Origin: Treponema sp.
GTDB lineage: Bacteria > Spirochaetota > Spirochaetia > Treponematales > Breznakiellaceae
Length of the DNA stretch: 9,680 nt
Assembly: GCA_031255615.1 (NCBI GenBank)
Contig: JAIRSD010000223.1
Coordinates: 1-9,680, forward strand
Direction of reading: 5' to 3'
This document shows positions 1 to 6,915 of this stretch, one piece after another. Each line of letters opens with the position of its first letter. Positions within the stretch are counted from its first letter, which is position 1. Position numbers and translations under genes: made by a program. The notes below the pieces were generated by a model. That model ran no database searches. It was not told the DNA's origin and saw only the letters and a list, made by a program, of their open reading frames with translations.

Positions 1-56
1 AGTTTCGCGGCATGCCGCGAAACTCCGAAAAACCGCAACGCCCAGGCGCTGCGGTT
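1..56. repeat. Two adjacent palindromic hairpins at the window edge
   Basis: Bases 1-24 form a perfect palindrome: the arm AGTTTCGCGGCA is followed directly by its reverse complement. Bases 31-56 form a second hairpin, AACCGCAACGCC, loop CA, GGCGCTGCGGTT, with one mismatch (A/C at the eighth pair). The first shares its AGTTTCGC/GCGAAACT stem with the hairpin at 6805-6827, so the two look like members of one dispersed family. The right side continues as CC after the palindrome. If the stem resembles the 6805 copy, the bases just outside the window should be GG. No coding sense is visible here. Confidence 0.6.
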
Positions 57-287
57 CGGCATCCCTGCCGGCGCGGCTTCCCCCTTCCCCGCCCAGGATG
101 GACCGGGGCTAAACTGAGAACCACTGCCGGCAGCGGCGGCGGCTTTCGGTGTTTCCGGGCGGGGCCGGAGCGAGGCGGAGCCGCGGCGGTTGGAGAGCGC
201 CTTGACAGCCCGGTTTTCCGCGGCGGAAAAAACGCGCCCCGCTGCACACCCGATACGCGGATTTTTCCGGCCGGGAATTATTGAGGC
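57..287. other. Non-coding GC-rich spacer with small palindromes
   Basis: I see no gene here on either strand. An open frame runs through 12-284 on the plus strand, but its product is a Pro/Arg/Gly-rich composition with no recognisable domain, and it reads through the hairpins of the left edge. The stretch holds further small palindromes: CTGCCGGCAG at 124-133, and TTTTCCG, loop CGG, CGGAAAA at 213-229. It serves as the upstream region of the NYN gene. Confidence 0.5.
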
Positions 288-316
288 TTGTGGACGGCGG
301 GTTTTTCGTCTATAAT
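288..316 (+). promoter_or_regulatory. Sigma70-type promoter of the NYN gene, nearly leaderless
   Basis: TTGTGG (288-293) and a perfect TATAAT (311-316) are separated by 17 bp, the ideal spacing. The start codon at 325 lies only 8 bases after the -10 box, so transcription would begin around 322-325 and the mRNA would have almost no leader. The only Shine-Dalgarno-like bases, AAGG at 317-320, sit in the stretch between the -10 box and the predicted transcription start, so they would not be in the RNA from this promoter. Either the gene is translated leaderless or a further upstream promoter is also used. Confidence 0.55.
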
Positions 317-324
317 AAGGTGTA

Positions 325-1323
325 ATGAATAGTACGCTGACTAATCTGGTTAAAATTGGCATTTTTTATGATGGATATTACTTCTACAAGGTGAGTAATT
401 ACTACAAATATGAACATCCAAAAAAAGCGCGGATAAGTATCTCCGGTCTCCACGATTTTATTCGGAACGAGGCGTCCGCAATCAGCGGCGTCGATTTTAA
501 GCAATGCCAGATTGTAGACGCCCATTACTTCAAGGGCCGGTCGTCCGCCCGGGAAATGGGGGAAAAGGTACAGAGCGAGCGGATATTTGAAGACATTCTT
601 ATGCGGGAAAATATCATCACCCATTACCTGCCCCTGCGGAACGGGCCGAACAACACCCTCCAGGAAAAGGGCATCGATGTGTGGCTTGCCCTGGAAGCCT
701 TCGAGATGACCATGTATAAGCATTTCGATATTATTGTGCTGGTTGTCTGCGACGGCGATTACGTTCCCCTGGTTCGAAAGCTCAACACCCTGGGGACCCA
801 TGTGATGCTCATTAGCTGGGACTTCGATTACTACAGCGAAAGCGGAAGGCTGGAAAGCACCCGCACCTCGCAGCAGCTTCTGGAGGAAGTGTACCATCCC
901 GTTTACATGACCCACATCATCGAGAACAAGCCCAAGGAAGAATTCGTAAAAAATCTATTTGTTGCGGATCGGGAACACTATATGTCCATCGCTGATATTG
1001 TGGACGGTAAAAATCTGGCCGACGCGGTTTCCCTGGCCCCGCCCGGCAAAGGGGAGGCCCGTCATTCTGTAATACTTAACATAAAAGAGGGCTACGGTTT
1101 TATAGAAGACCGGACCTGCAATAACGTATTTTTTCATTTCAGCACGGTGGAAAACGCGGACTTTAACGATTTAAGGCCGGGGATGAAGGTAACGTATTAC
1201 CAGGAGGAGGACGAGGAGCAGACAAAAATCGCGGCGGCCCTCCGCTACCGGGCGACCAAGGTGTTTCTCGCCGACGAGACCGCGCCCTGGAAGGATGAAC
1301 GGCACAGAGACCCCGGCGAATAA
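325..1323 (+). CDS. NYN-domain endoribonuclease with C-terminal cold-shock domain
   Basis: This 332-residue protein probably cuts or processes RNA in the cytoplasm. Residues 9-200 form a NYN (LabA/DUF88, PIN-like) domain. The acidic metal-binding residues are visible as D16 in IFYDGYYFY, D118 in GIDVWLALEAF, and D143/D145 in VVCDGDYVPLV. Residues about 247-308 are a cold-shock-like OB fold with RNP1-type KEGYGFI (254-260) and RNP2-type NVFFHF (267-272), which would supply RNA binding. The start at 325 fits the NYN family, since the first strand begins a few residues later, and an excellent promoter sits just upstream. The gene is monocistronic and convergent with the lipoprotein gene. Its base composition is less GC-rich than that of comM and its neighbours. 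Domain assignments are firm from the motifs; substrate and physiological role are unknown. Confidence 0.85.
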   Translation: MNSTLTNLVKIGIFYDGYYFYKVSNYYKYEHPKKARISISGLHDFIRNEASAISGVDFKQCQIVDAHYFKGRSSAREMGEKVQSERIFEDILMRENIITHYLPLRNGPNNTLQEKGIDVWLALEAFEMTMYKHFDIIVLVVCDGDYVPLVRKLNTLGTHVMLISWDFDYYSESGRLESTRTSQQLLEEVYHPVYMTHIIENKPKEEFVKNLFVADREHYMSIADIVDGKNLADAVSLAPPGKGEARHSVILNIKEGYGFIEDRTCNNVFFHFSTVENADFNDLRPGMKVTYYQEEDEEQTKIAAALRYRATKVFLADETAPWKDERHRDPGE

Positions 1324-1382
1324 CGGATTCATCGACAACCCGCGCCGCCTCCGGCCCGCGTTTTTCTTCGTTTTAAGCGGCA

Positions 1383-1412
1383 GTTGTTCAGAAACTGAAG
1401 TTTCTGAACAAC
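1383..1412. repeat. 30-nt palindromic hairpin, copy 1
   Basis: Perfect 14-bp arms GTTGTTCAGAAACT and AGTTTCTGAACAAC enclose GA. A near copy lies at 8224-8253 with one base pair changed on both arms. Here it sits between convergent genes, where it could act as a bidirectional transcription barrier, but no T-run follows it directly in either direction (a T7 run occurs about 20 bases further on the plus strand). It therefore reads better as a member of a small dispersed palindrome family than as a classical intrinsic terminator. Confidence 0.65.
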
Positions 1413-1458
1413 TTATTTGAACATCCGCATTTTTTTCGATTGCCGCCGGCCCATGAAT

Positions 1459-1498
1459 CGGCTGTTGTCCGGAAACGCCGGCCCCCGAACAACAGCCG
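1459..1498. repeat. Hairpin with 10-bp arms between convergent genes
   Basis: Arms CGGCTGTTGT (1459-1468) and ACAACAGCCG (1489-1498) are perfectly complementary around a 20-nt GC-rich loop. It lies about 57 bases beyond the lipoprotein stop codon on the minus strand and could slow or end transcription, but there is no adjacent T-run. The rest of 1324-1554 shows no gene; short open frames there have no recognisable content. Confidence 0.4.
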
Positions 1499-1554
1499 CC
1501 TGAAAAACCGGTTGATTTCCCCCCGGTTTCTCTTTGATTCCCCTTACACTCTGC

Positions 1555-2274
1555 CTAATTTCCCAGCTCGATGCTGTTGTAGGCGGCCCGCTTCATGGCT
1601 TCTTCCACGTTGGAACGGATCTCCTCCTGATCCTTTGTTTTGGCGGGAATGTTGCTCATGGCCCGGCTTACCTGCTCGTTCAGGAGCTGCTCGGGAATTG
1701 AGTAGAGCACATAATAGTAATACTGTTCCGCCTCGCTCCTCTTTTCACGGTCGATGGTCCGCAGCTTGACCCAGTATTCCTTTTCCCGGGCAAGACCGTT
1801 GATTTCGACCCGCGAGAAGGTAGCCACCACTTCTTCCACAAAACTCCGGTTTTCCGTCGTATCCTTGTCGCCGAGCTGTTCGCCCCCGAAATTCGCTTCC
1901 ACATAATTGCTAATCCGCCGGGCCACCGAAGCCTGGACGTTAAAATTGTTCACCAGGGAGCGCAGCAATTCCAGGTTCTGCCCCACCCCGTAATCGACGA
2001 CGGCGACCTTTCCCTCAAAACCGGGAAGTTTTTGCAGGGACACCGTGTCAAAATCAATGGCCGCCTGCACCCAGGCGGGTATTTCCGAACCGGTTACCGC
2101 GCCCTGGTAATCCACCCGAATCCGGTCGATGTTGCCGGCGGCCCTTGGAGCTTCGCCCCCGGTTCCCGCTATAGTGCCGGAGATCTCGTCTTTCTTTGAC
2201 GAACTGGCGCAGGAAACCAGCATCAAAAAAATACAAAGTATTCCCGAATTGCGCGTTAAAGCCTTTGTTCTCAT
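1555..2274 (-). CDS. LPP20-like lipoprotein
   Basis: This 239-residue product carries a lipoprotein signal peptide: basic MRTKALTRN, a hydrophobic stretch ILCIFLML, and the lipobox LVSC with the acylated cysteine at residue 22. It should therefore be lipid-anchored in the cell envelope facing the periplasm. After a low-complexity Ser/Gly linker comes TGSEIPAWVQAAI, typical of the LPP20 family, where a Pro-x-Trp-Val segment precedes helices rich in Ala, Arg and Glu. A region of alternating hydrophobic residues around YYYYVLYSIPEQLL follows. No enzyme motif is visible and LPP20 proteins have no settled biochemical role. The start is supported by a GAGGAG ribosome site seven to eight bases upstream. 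The gene lies 97 bases downstream of the Crp/Fnr gene on the same strand and may have its own promoter. Lipoprotein assignment is strong; LPP20 membership is moderate. Confidence 0.75.
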   Translation of the reverse strand: MRTKALTRNSGILCIFLMLVSCASSSKKDEISGTIAGTGGEAPRAAGNIDRIRVDYQGAVTGSEIPAWVQAAIDFDTVSLQKLPGFEGKVAVVDYGVGQNLELLRSLVNNFNVQASVARRISNYVEANFGGEQLGDKDTTENRSFVEEVVATFSRVEINGLAREKEYWVKLRTIDREKRSEAEQYYYYVLYSIPEQLLNEQVSRAMSNIPAKTKDQEEIRSNVEEAMKRAAYNSIELGN

Positions 2275-2280
2275 CCTTAA

Positions 2281-2301
2281 TTCTCCTCAAAAAATAATAT
2301 A
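2281..2301 (-). promoter_or_regulatory. Ribosome binding site and possible -10 box of the lipoprotein gene
   Basis: On the minus strand GAGGAG (2282-2287 complement) precedes the ATG at 2274 with good spacing. An AT-rich tract immediately upstream contains TATATT (complement of 2296-2301), one base off the -10 consensus. No convincing -35 box is found 16-18 bp further upstream because that space is occupied by the hairpin at 2306-2333. The ribosome site is convincing; the promoter is tentative. Confidence 0.35.
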
Positions 2302-2305
2302 AGCA

Positions 2306-2333
2306 TTTTTCGGAACCTTCGGTTTCCGAAAAA
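2306..2333. repeat. Hairpin with T-run before and A-run after the stem
   Basis: TTTTTCGGAACC, loop TTC, then GGTTTCCGAAAAA form a stem with one extra T bulged on the right arm. Both strands show a T-run entering the stem and an A-run leaving it, the reverse of a classical intrinsic terminator. It may still end transcription from the Crp/Fnr gene or mark a regulatory boundary in front of the lipoprotein gene, directly upstream of its candidate -10 box. Confidence 0.45.
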
Positions 2334-2371
2334 CAATGACTCCCGAATCAAAAAACAATCCCCCGCCGGCG

Positions 2372-3013
2372 TTACAGTTTTCTCCTTCTGGAATTGACAA
2401 AACGGATGAAGTCGTTGATGTTCTTGATCACAATCCGGCCGTCCTGTATTTCCATCCGCCGCTGTAAAACAAAATGGTTCAGAATCTCCCCGGTTTCCCT
2501 GGCCCCCATGGCCGCCCATTGGGCGATATTATCCACCGTGGCCTCAAATTCCCGCTCGTCCGTGGTCCGGTCGATATTGGGCTGGGTCTCGTCGAACATG
2601 AGGAACACGTCGGCGATCTTGGCCTGGGGATCGTCCAGCACCAGGGTCATAAAGCGCCGTTTGGCGTCGTAGATCCGCTTGCAGAACATCCGCAAGAGCC
2701 GCAGGGCGATTTGGGGATTCCCCAAAAGGAGGGCCTCGAAATTCGTGGCGTTCAATTCCAGCACCCTTACCTCGTCCAGGGCTATGGCGGTGGCGGAACG
2801 GGGGGAATTTTCCAAAATCGCCATCTCGCCGAACATTTCCGGCGGCCCGATAATATCCAGGGTCTTTTCTATTTCGCCGATAACTTTTACCAGGTGCACC
2901 CGGCCCGACTGGATAAGATAAAAATTATCCCCCGGCTCAAATTCGGAAAAAATCATCGTTCCCGGCTTAAAGGTCCGCGCGAAACGGCCGAAAGATTCCA
3001 GATCCCCGGCCAT
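2372..3013 (-). CDS. Crp/Fnr-family transcription regulator
   Basis: This 213-residue protein has an N-terminal cyclic-nucleotide-binding beta-roll (about 10-100), a connecting dimerisation helix (about 100-130), and a C-terminal winged-helix DNA-binding domain (about 158-205, around NIAQWAAMGARETGEILNHF). The phosphate-binding cassette is intact: FGEMAIL at 61-67 followed by PRSATA at 71-76, giving the Glu, Arg and Ser that normally grip cAMP or a similar nucleotide. There are no N-terminal cysteines, so an Fnr-type iron-sulfur cluster is unlikely. The length fits the family. It begins one base after the stop of the upstream cNMP/TPR gene (TAG, A, ATG), so the pair is translationally coupled, helped by a G-run about seven bases before the ATG. 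It could regulate genes in response to a nucleotide, perhaps with its partner protein; its targets cannot be read from the sequence. Confidence 0.85.
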   Translation of the reverse strand: MAGDLESFGRFARTFKPGTMIFSEFEPGDNFYLIQSGRVHLVKVIGEIEKTLDIIGPPEMFGEMAILENSPRSATAIALDEVRVLELNATNFEALLLGNPQIALRLLRMFCKRIYDAKRRFMTLVLDDPQAKIADVFLMFDETQPNIDRTTDEREFEATVDNIAQWAAMGARETGEILNHFVLQRRMEIQDGRIVIKNINDFIRFVNSRRRKL

Positions 3014-3014
3014 T

Positions 3015-3965
3015 CTATGCCCCCAGCCCTTCCAGGGCCTCTTTTACCTTCACGGCGATCCCGTCTTCCTTCTCCGCGGGCATGGACAGCACCTTCCGGT
3101 AAAAGATCCGCGCCTGTTCCCCTTTCCCCAGCCGTTCATTGGACCGGCCGATAAAAAACACGATCTCCCGCAGATCGGGATGCCGGGGATACTTGCCCAG
3201 CGCCCGGCTGAAGAACTGGATACATTCCGCGAATTTACCCAGGGTGTAAAAGCAGCGGCCGATTTCCAGAACGCTTTTGACCGCCCATTCGCTTTCCGGG
3301 TTGGCGTCGGCGATTTGTTTAAAAATCAGATAGGCCTGCTGGTATTGTTCCCGGGATGCCAGATCCAGGGCCCGCCGGTATGCCTGGGAATCGCCCCCCT
3401 CTTCCGGCGCGGCCGCCGCGGCGCCTCCGCCGCCCGCCAGCGATCTTTCCGCCAGTTCCAGATTCGCCTCCGCCGCGGCGGTGTTTTTTCCGCCGGGGTA
3501 GTAGGTCAGATACCGGCTGAAAACGTATTTTGCGTGGCCAAAATGTTTTTGTTTCAGGTAATACTCCCCCACGCTGAACAACCCCGCCTCGGGATTCTGC
3601 TCTTCGGTCTTTAACAGCATGGCAAGCTGCCGGTGGACCCGCCGAAGCTGGGTAGAAAAAACGGTGAGCATCTTCATGACGATCCGGATGTTCGCCATGG
3701 CGAAGGCCTCGAATTCCGGGACCGAAAAGGCCATGATCGTGGAATCCTTGAGGGCGACGGCGTTTTCCTCCCGTCCGTAATGGCCCAGGGCGGATTTAAC
3801 CCCGAAGAATTCCCCCTGCTGGACCATGTCGTGAATATCCTTGCCGGATTCCATATCCTGATAGATCAGATTCACCATGCCGTTTTGAAGGATGAATACC
3901 CTGTCCGCCGGATCTCCTTTAAAGTAAATCACCGCCCCCGCCCGGAACTGAAAGCTCTTCGGCAT
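3015..3965 (-). CDS. Cyclic-nucleotide-binding-domain protein with TPR-like repeats
   Basis: This 316-residue protein starts with a Crp-like beta-roll (about 5-115: GAVIYFKGDPADRVFILQNGMVNL) and continues into helical repeats of TPR type instead of a DNA-binding domain. The repeats show as GEYYLKQKHFGHAKYVFSRY (133-152), REQYQQAYLIFKQIADANP (205-223), and LGKFAECIQFFSRALGKYP (242-260), then a further unit at 271-293. An Ala/Gly/Glu-rich flexible linker lies at 176-192. The phosphate-binding cassette is degenerate: FFGVKSAL replaces the usual FGE, so the nucleotide-binding glutamate is missing, and it may not bind cAMP. It is the first gene of a two-gene unit with the downstream Crp/Fnr regulator. 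It probably acts as a scaffold or signalling partner rather than as a transcription factor. Ribosome-site sequence upstream is only a G-rich run. The domain call is strong; the role is inferred. Confidence 0.8.
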   Translation of the reverse strand: MPKSFQFRAGAVIYFKGDPADRVFILQNGMVNLIYQDMESGKDIHDMVQQGEFFGVKSALGHYGREENAVALKDSTIMAFSVPEFEAFAMANIRIVMKMLTVFSTQLRRVHRQLAMLLKTEEQNPEAGLFSVGEYYLKQKHFGHAKYVFSRYLTYYPGGKNTAAAEANLELAERSLAGGGGAAAAAPEEGGDSQAYRRALDLASREQYQQAYLIFKQIADANPESEWAVKSVLEIGRCFYTLGKFAECIQFFSRALGKYPRHPDLREIVFFIGRSNERLGKGEQARIFYRKVLSMPAEKEDGIAVKVKEALEGLGA

Positions 3966-4059
3966 TATGCCGCCCCGCCGGATTCAAAGGACAGCCGCCC
4001 CGAAATCATATTGAAATCCACTGGTATCATTCCTACTGTTTTAAGCCCATAATAGCGTC
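3966..4059. promoter_or_regulatory. Divergent promoter region between the cNMP/TPR and PHP genes
   Basis: This 94-bp AT-richer spacer must serve both genes. On the plus strand TTGAAA (4011-4016) is a fair -35 box, but the hexamer 17 bp later, TACTGT, is poor; CATAAT at 4048-4053 is a better -10 but lacks a -35 partner. On the minus strand TATGAT (complement of 4005-4010) is a candidate -10 without a clear -35. No obvious palindromic Crp-type operator is seen. The PHP start at 4060 lacks a recognisable ribosome site. Confidence 0.3.
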
Positions 4060-4938
4060 ATGGTAGATCTGCACACCCACTCAACCGCATCGGACGGCAG
4101 TCTCAGTCCCGCGGCGCTTATTCAGAAAGCGGCCGGCCTCAACATTTCCGCTATTGCCCTTACCGACCATGATAGCATTAAGGGTCTTGCCTATGCAAGA
4201 AACGAAGCGGATCTGCTGGGCCTCCGCTTTATTCCGGGAATCGAAATCGAGATTAACTACACCGGCAAGGGGCAGTTCCACCTTTTGGGCCTGGGAATCA
4301 GCCGGCCAAGCCCCGCCTTCCTTGCGGCGGTGGAGAAACTCTCCCGGCTGCGGGAGGATCGGAACCGGGAGATCCTGGACCGGATGGAGGAACTCGGCAT
4401 ACATGCCGGCATGGAGGAACTGGAAGAACTGGCCCGGGGCCTTCACCCGGCGGATCAAGGCCCCGATCCCGGCGGGAATCCGGCCCCGTCGGTGGGGCGG
4501 CCCCATTTTGCCGCCCTGCTGGTGAAACGGGGGATCGTAAAAGACAGGGAACTGGCCTTTTCCCGCTACCTGCGCCCGGGAAAACCCCTCTACGTCCCCA
4601 AACCGGGGCTGGATTTTGACGAGGCCCAGGCTCTCATCCGGGAATCCGGGGGCCTGCCGATACTGGCCCACCCCTTATCCCTTTTCCTTTCCTGGGGCCG
4701 CCTTTCGACCTTCATAGAAGATCTAAAGGACCGGGGCCTGGCGGGCATCGAAGCCTGGCACCCCGCGGCGAAACTGCGGAAATGCCGCCGTCTGGAAGAA
4801 ACGGCCCGGAGGCTCGGCCTCTATGTTACCGCCGGCAGCGACTTCCACGGCGAGTCCCGGAACGGCCGCCGGCTGGGCCATAGCTGCGAGGACCGGGAGA
4901 TCGAGGACTCCGTACTGGAAGCCATCCCCGGCCTCTAA
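4060..4938 (+). CDS. PHP-domain phosphoesterase, RNase AM/TrpH-like
   Basis: At 292 residues this matches the RNase AM (YciV/TrpH) branch of the PHP superfamily, metal-dependent enzymes that remove nucleotides from the 5' end of RNA or hydrolyse 3',5'-nucleoside bisphosphates. The metal-binding motifs occur in order: HTHSTASDG (5-13), LTDHDS (34-39), PGIEI with E62, H74 in FHLLGLG, GRPHFA with H149, ILAHP with H204, and GSDFHGE (259-265). The inserted region 75-145 with the following RYLRPGKPLYVPK segment is usual in this branch. The segment HPADQGPDPGGNP (129-141) is a Pro/Gly-rich loop that looks lineage specific. The gene diverges from the cNMP/TPR gene and converges on comM. The start is the only sensible ATG before HTHS, though no ribosome site is visible. 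Superfamily is certain; the exact substrate is inferred. Confidence 0.88.
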   Translation: MVDLHTHSTASDGSLSPAALIQKAAGLNISAIALTDHDSIKGLAYARNEADLLGLRFIPGIEIEINYTGKGQFHLLGLGISRPSPAFLAAVEKLSRLREDRNREILDRMEELGIHAGMEELEELARGLHPADQGPDPGGNPAPSVGRPHFAALLVKRGIVKDRELAFSRYLRPGKPLYVPKPGLDFDEAQALIRESGGLPILAHPLSLFLSWGRLSTFIEDLKDRGLAGIEAWHPAAKLRKCRRLEETARRLGLYVTAGSDFHGESRNGRRLGHSCEDREIEDSVLEAIPGL

Positions 4939-4985
4939 AACCCCGCGGGTTCCCGGTTGGGAAGATTCCGCCGGGCGCGTGGATG

Positions 4986-5076
4986 TTGGGCGCATCCCCG
5001 CCCGCGGCGGGGACCGGGCTATCCGCTCCAACAAAAACCCTGCGGGTTTTTGTTGGCCGCTCCTATCCCTTGCGCG
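4986..5076 (+). repeat. Dispersed ~90-bp repeat, copy A
   Basis: By hand alignment this segment matches the reverse complement of 6916-7004 at about 82 of 91 positions. It holds two stem-loops: TCCCCGCC, loop CGC, GGCGGGGA (4995-5013), and a 13-bp stem around TGC at 5028-5056. The conserved core between them reads ACCGGGCTATCCGCTC, and the right flank ends CTATCCCTTGCGCG. It lies between the convergent PHP and comM genes. No coding content is credible. Confidence 0.75.
5028..5056. terminator. Bidirectional intrinsic terminator-like hairpin inside repeat A
   Basis: Arms CCAACAAAAACCC and GGGTTTTTGTTGG are perfectly complementary over 13 bp with loop TGC. The GGG followed by T5 on the right and the complementary A-run on the left make it look like an intrinsic terminator in both directions. 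Placed between convergent PHP and comM genes it would suit both. The stem is short in GC, and a related hairpin in the other repeat copy lies where no gene needs terminating, so terminator function may be secondary. Confidence 0.5.
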
Positions 5077-5116
5077 CCCGCTGCGCCTTACAGTTCCCGG
5101 GCAGCGTCAGGGGCGG

Positions 5117-6760
5117 CTATTCCGCCAAAATATCGTAGGGGTCGTCCCCCCGCCGGTGGTGTTCCACCGCTTCCAGCACATGGTCCTTGTCAATGCTGTC
5201 CCGGCCTTCCAGATCGGCGATGGTCCGGGCCACCCGAAGAATTCCGTGGTAGGCCCGGCCCGAGAGGGCCAGCCGGGCGATTGCCGTCTCAAGGGCCTGT
5301 TTCCCCCGGTCGGAGAGGGGGCAGCAGCCTTCGATGAGGTCCGCGGGAATCCTGGCGTTCCGCCGGGGCTGTTCCAGGGTTCCGGCCGCCGGGGCCCCGG
5401 CGGGCCGCCGTTTCCGGGGGAACAGCCCTTCCAGCCTGATCCGCTGGATCTCCACGGCCCGCTCAACCCGGCGGGAAATGACGGCGCTGCCCTCCCCCGG
5501 CGGGCCGGATAGTTCTCCCGGACGGGGAGGGAGGACCGGGACTCGCAGCTCGATCCGGTCCAGCAGGGCGGAACCGAAACGCCGCCAGTAGCGGTTGACC
5601 TCCTCGGGGCCGCAGAAGCAGCTAAGGGCCTCGCCGCTAAGGCCGGTCCCCCGCATCCCCAGCCTGCCGCAGGGGCAGGGGTTGGCGGCAAGGATCAACT
5701 GAAAGGCCGCGGGCAGCCGGACCGAGGCCTCCGCCCGGGAAATGGTGATGACCTGATCCTCCAGGGGTTCCCGCAGGGCCTGGAGTATGTGGGACCGGAA
5801 TTCCGGCGCCTCGTCCATAAAGAGGATCCCCAGGTGGGCGAGGCTTATTTCCCCCGGTCTGACCGTCCTGCCGCCCCCCAGGATGCCCTCGGCGCTGGCC
5901 GAATGGTGGGGGGACCGGAAGGGCGGGCGGCGGATGAGGTCGAATCCTCCCCTGCCGGGCCCGTCGAAAAGCCCCCCCAGGCTCCAGAGCCGGGTTACCT
6001 CCACCGCCTCGTCCGCGTTGAGGGGGGCCATGATCGTGGGCGTGCGGCGGGCAAGCATGGTCTTGCCGGCCCCCGGCGGGCCGAAAACCAGGAGGTTGTG
6101 CCCCCCGGCGGCGGCTATCTCCAGGGCCCGCTTGTACCTGTCCTGGCCCCGGACATCGGAAAAATCCCCCGCCGGGGGACCGGCGGCCCCGGACCCTTCG
6201 GCGGAATCCGGGGGAGGAATATCTTCCATCGGGAGGAGTCCCTCCTCCGCCCGGACCGCCAGGGCATGCAGCGCCTCCTTTAGGCTGGCCGCCGCCGCCA
6301 CCCGGACTCCGCTTTTCTCCTTCGCCAGAATCAGCGCCTCGCCTATGTTCTCCCGGGGGACGATGAAATCCCGGATGCCCTCCCCGATTCCCGCCGCCAC
6401 CGCGGCCAGCACCCCCCGCACGGGCCGGACTCTGCCGGACAGCTCCAGCTCCCCCAGCACCATGAGGGCCTCCGCCGGGGGGGCCAGCCCCGCGGCGGTC
6501 ATAACCGCCAGGGCGATGGGCAGATCCAGGGCGGTTCCCTCTTTCCGCAGCCCCGCGGGGGCCAGGTTGATAAGCACCCGGTCGGGGGGAAACTGGTAGC
6601 CCGAATTGCGGAATCCCGCCCGCACCCGTTCCCGGGCCTCCCGCACGGCCCCTTCCGCCAGGCCGCTGATGTCGACTCCCGGAATCCCCCGGCGAATATC
6701 TACTTCCACCCTGATGACGATCCCCGATGCCCCAAAGGGGGCGTAGCTGAATATTTCCAT
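5117..6760 (-). CDS. comM: YifB/ComM family Mg-chelatase-like AAA+ ATPase
   Basis: From the chosen ATG the product is 547 residues. In other bacteria ComM is a DNA helicase that promotes branch migration during natural transformation; many non-transformable bacteria also keep it. MEIFSYAPFG is the family's usual beginning, followed by an N-terminal Lon-protease-like ChlI domain (about 1-170), an acidic Pro/Gly-rich linker (about 173-199), Walker A GPPGAGKT (227-234), RSPHHSAS (283-290), Walker B GILFMDEAPE (311-320), a NPCPCG and CFCG cysteine region (360-384), and the C-terminal Mg-chelatase domain. The reading frame stays open 54 codons further upstream to 6922, but that stretch only translates hairpin repeats, so the start is placed at 6760. 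No good ribosome site precedes it (CTTATAAGAGT). The gene is flanked by inverted copies of a 90-bp repeat. Family identity is firm; whether the organism takes up DNA is unknown. Confidence 0.9.
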   Translation of the reverse strand: MEIFSYAPFGASGIVIRVEVDIRRGIPGVDISGLAEGAVREARERVRAGFRNSGYQFPPDRVLINLAPAGLRKEGTALDLPIALAVMTAAGLAPPAEALMVLGELELSGRVRPVRGVLAAVAAGIGEGIRDFIVPRENIGEALILAKEKSGVRVAAAASLKEALHALAVRAEEGLLPMEDIPPPDSAEGSGAAGPPAGDFSDVRGQDRYKRALEIAAAGGHNLLVFGPPGAGKTMLARRTPTIMAPLNADEAVEVTRLWSLGGLFDGPGRGGFDLIRRPPFRSPHHSASAEGILGGGRTVRPGEISLAHLGILFMDEAPEFRSHILQALREPLEDQVITISRAEASVRLPAAFQLILAANPCPCGRLGMRGTGLSGEALSCFCGPEEVNRYWRRFGSALLDRIELRVPVLPPRPGELSGPPGEGSAVISRRVERAVEIQRIRLEGLFPRKRRPAGAPAAGTLEQPRRNARIPADLIEGCCPLSDRGKQALETAIARLALSGRAYHGILRVARTIADLEGRDSIDKDHVLEAVEHHRRGDDPYDILAE

Positions 6761-6778
6761 ACTCTTATAAGGGGCGCG

Positions 6779-6912
6779 GCCCCGCGGGGCGATTCGTTTT
6801 TTGCGGAGTTTCGCGGAGCGAAACTCCATACGGCGGGGAGATTCCTTAGGGTTGCCGCGCGGAGCGCGGCAACCCAGAAGGCGGAAGCCGCGCCGCTCGG
6901 CGCGGCTTCCGC
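6779..6912. repeat. Array of four stem-loops upstream of comM
   Basis: Four hairpins follow one another. 6779-6790 is the palindrome GCCCCGCGGGGC. 6805-6827 has arms GGAGTTTCGC and GCGAAACTCC around GGA. 6849-6875 has 12-bp arms GGGTTGCCGCGC and GCGCGGCAACCC around GGA. 6881-6912 has 14-bp perfect arms GCGGAAGCCGCGCC and GGCGCGGCTTCCGC around GCTC. The stems differ in sequence, but two share the loop and closing pair C(GGA)G. They occupy the upstream region of comM, and the frame that runs through them yields only Arg/Gly/Pro-rich nonsense. A further two hairpins in repeat B continue the series. Confidence 0.7.
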
Positions 6913-6915
6913 GCC

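Noticed and set aside
12..284. Open frame of 90 codons on the plus strand
   Set aside because: It reads through two palindromes, has Arg/Gly/Pro-rich composition and no domain or ribosome site; GC-rich DNA readily leaves such frames open.
310..915. 201-codon open frame on the minus strand
   Set aside because: Antisense to the NYN domain, where the plus-strand catalytic motifs are clear; no ribosome site or promoter of its own.
4081..5691. Long overlapping frames across PHP and comM regions on both strands
   Set aside because: They conflict with complete PHP and AAA+ motif series and encode only low-complexity translations.
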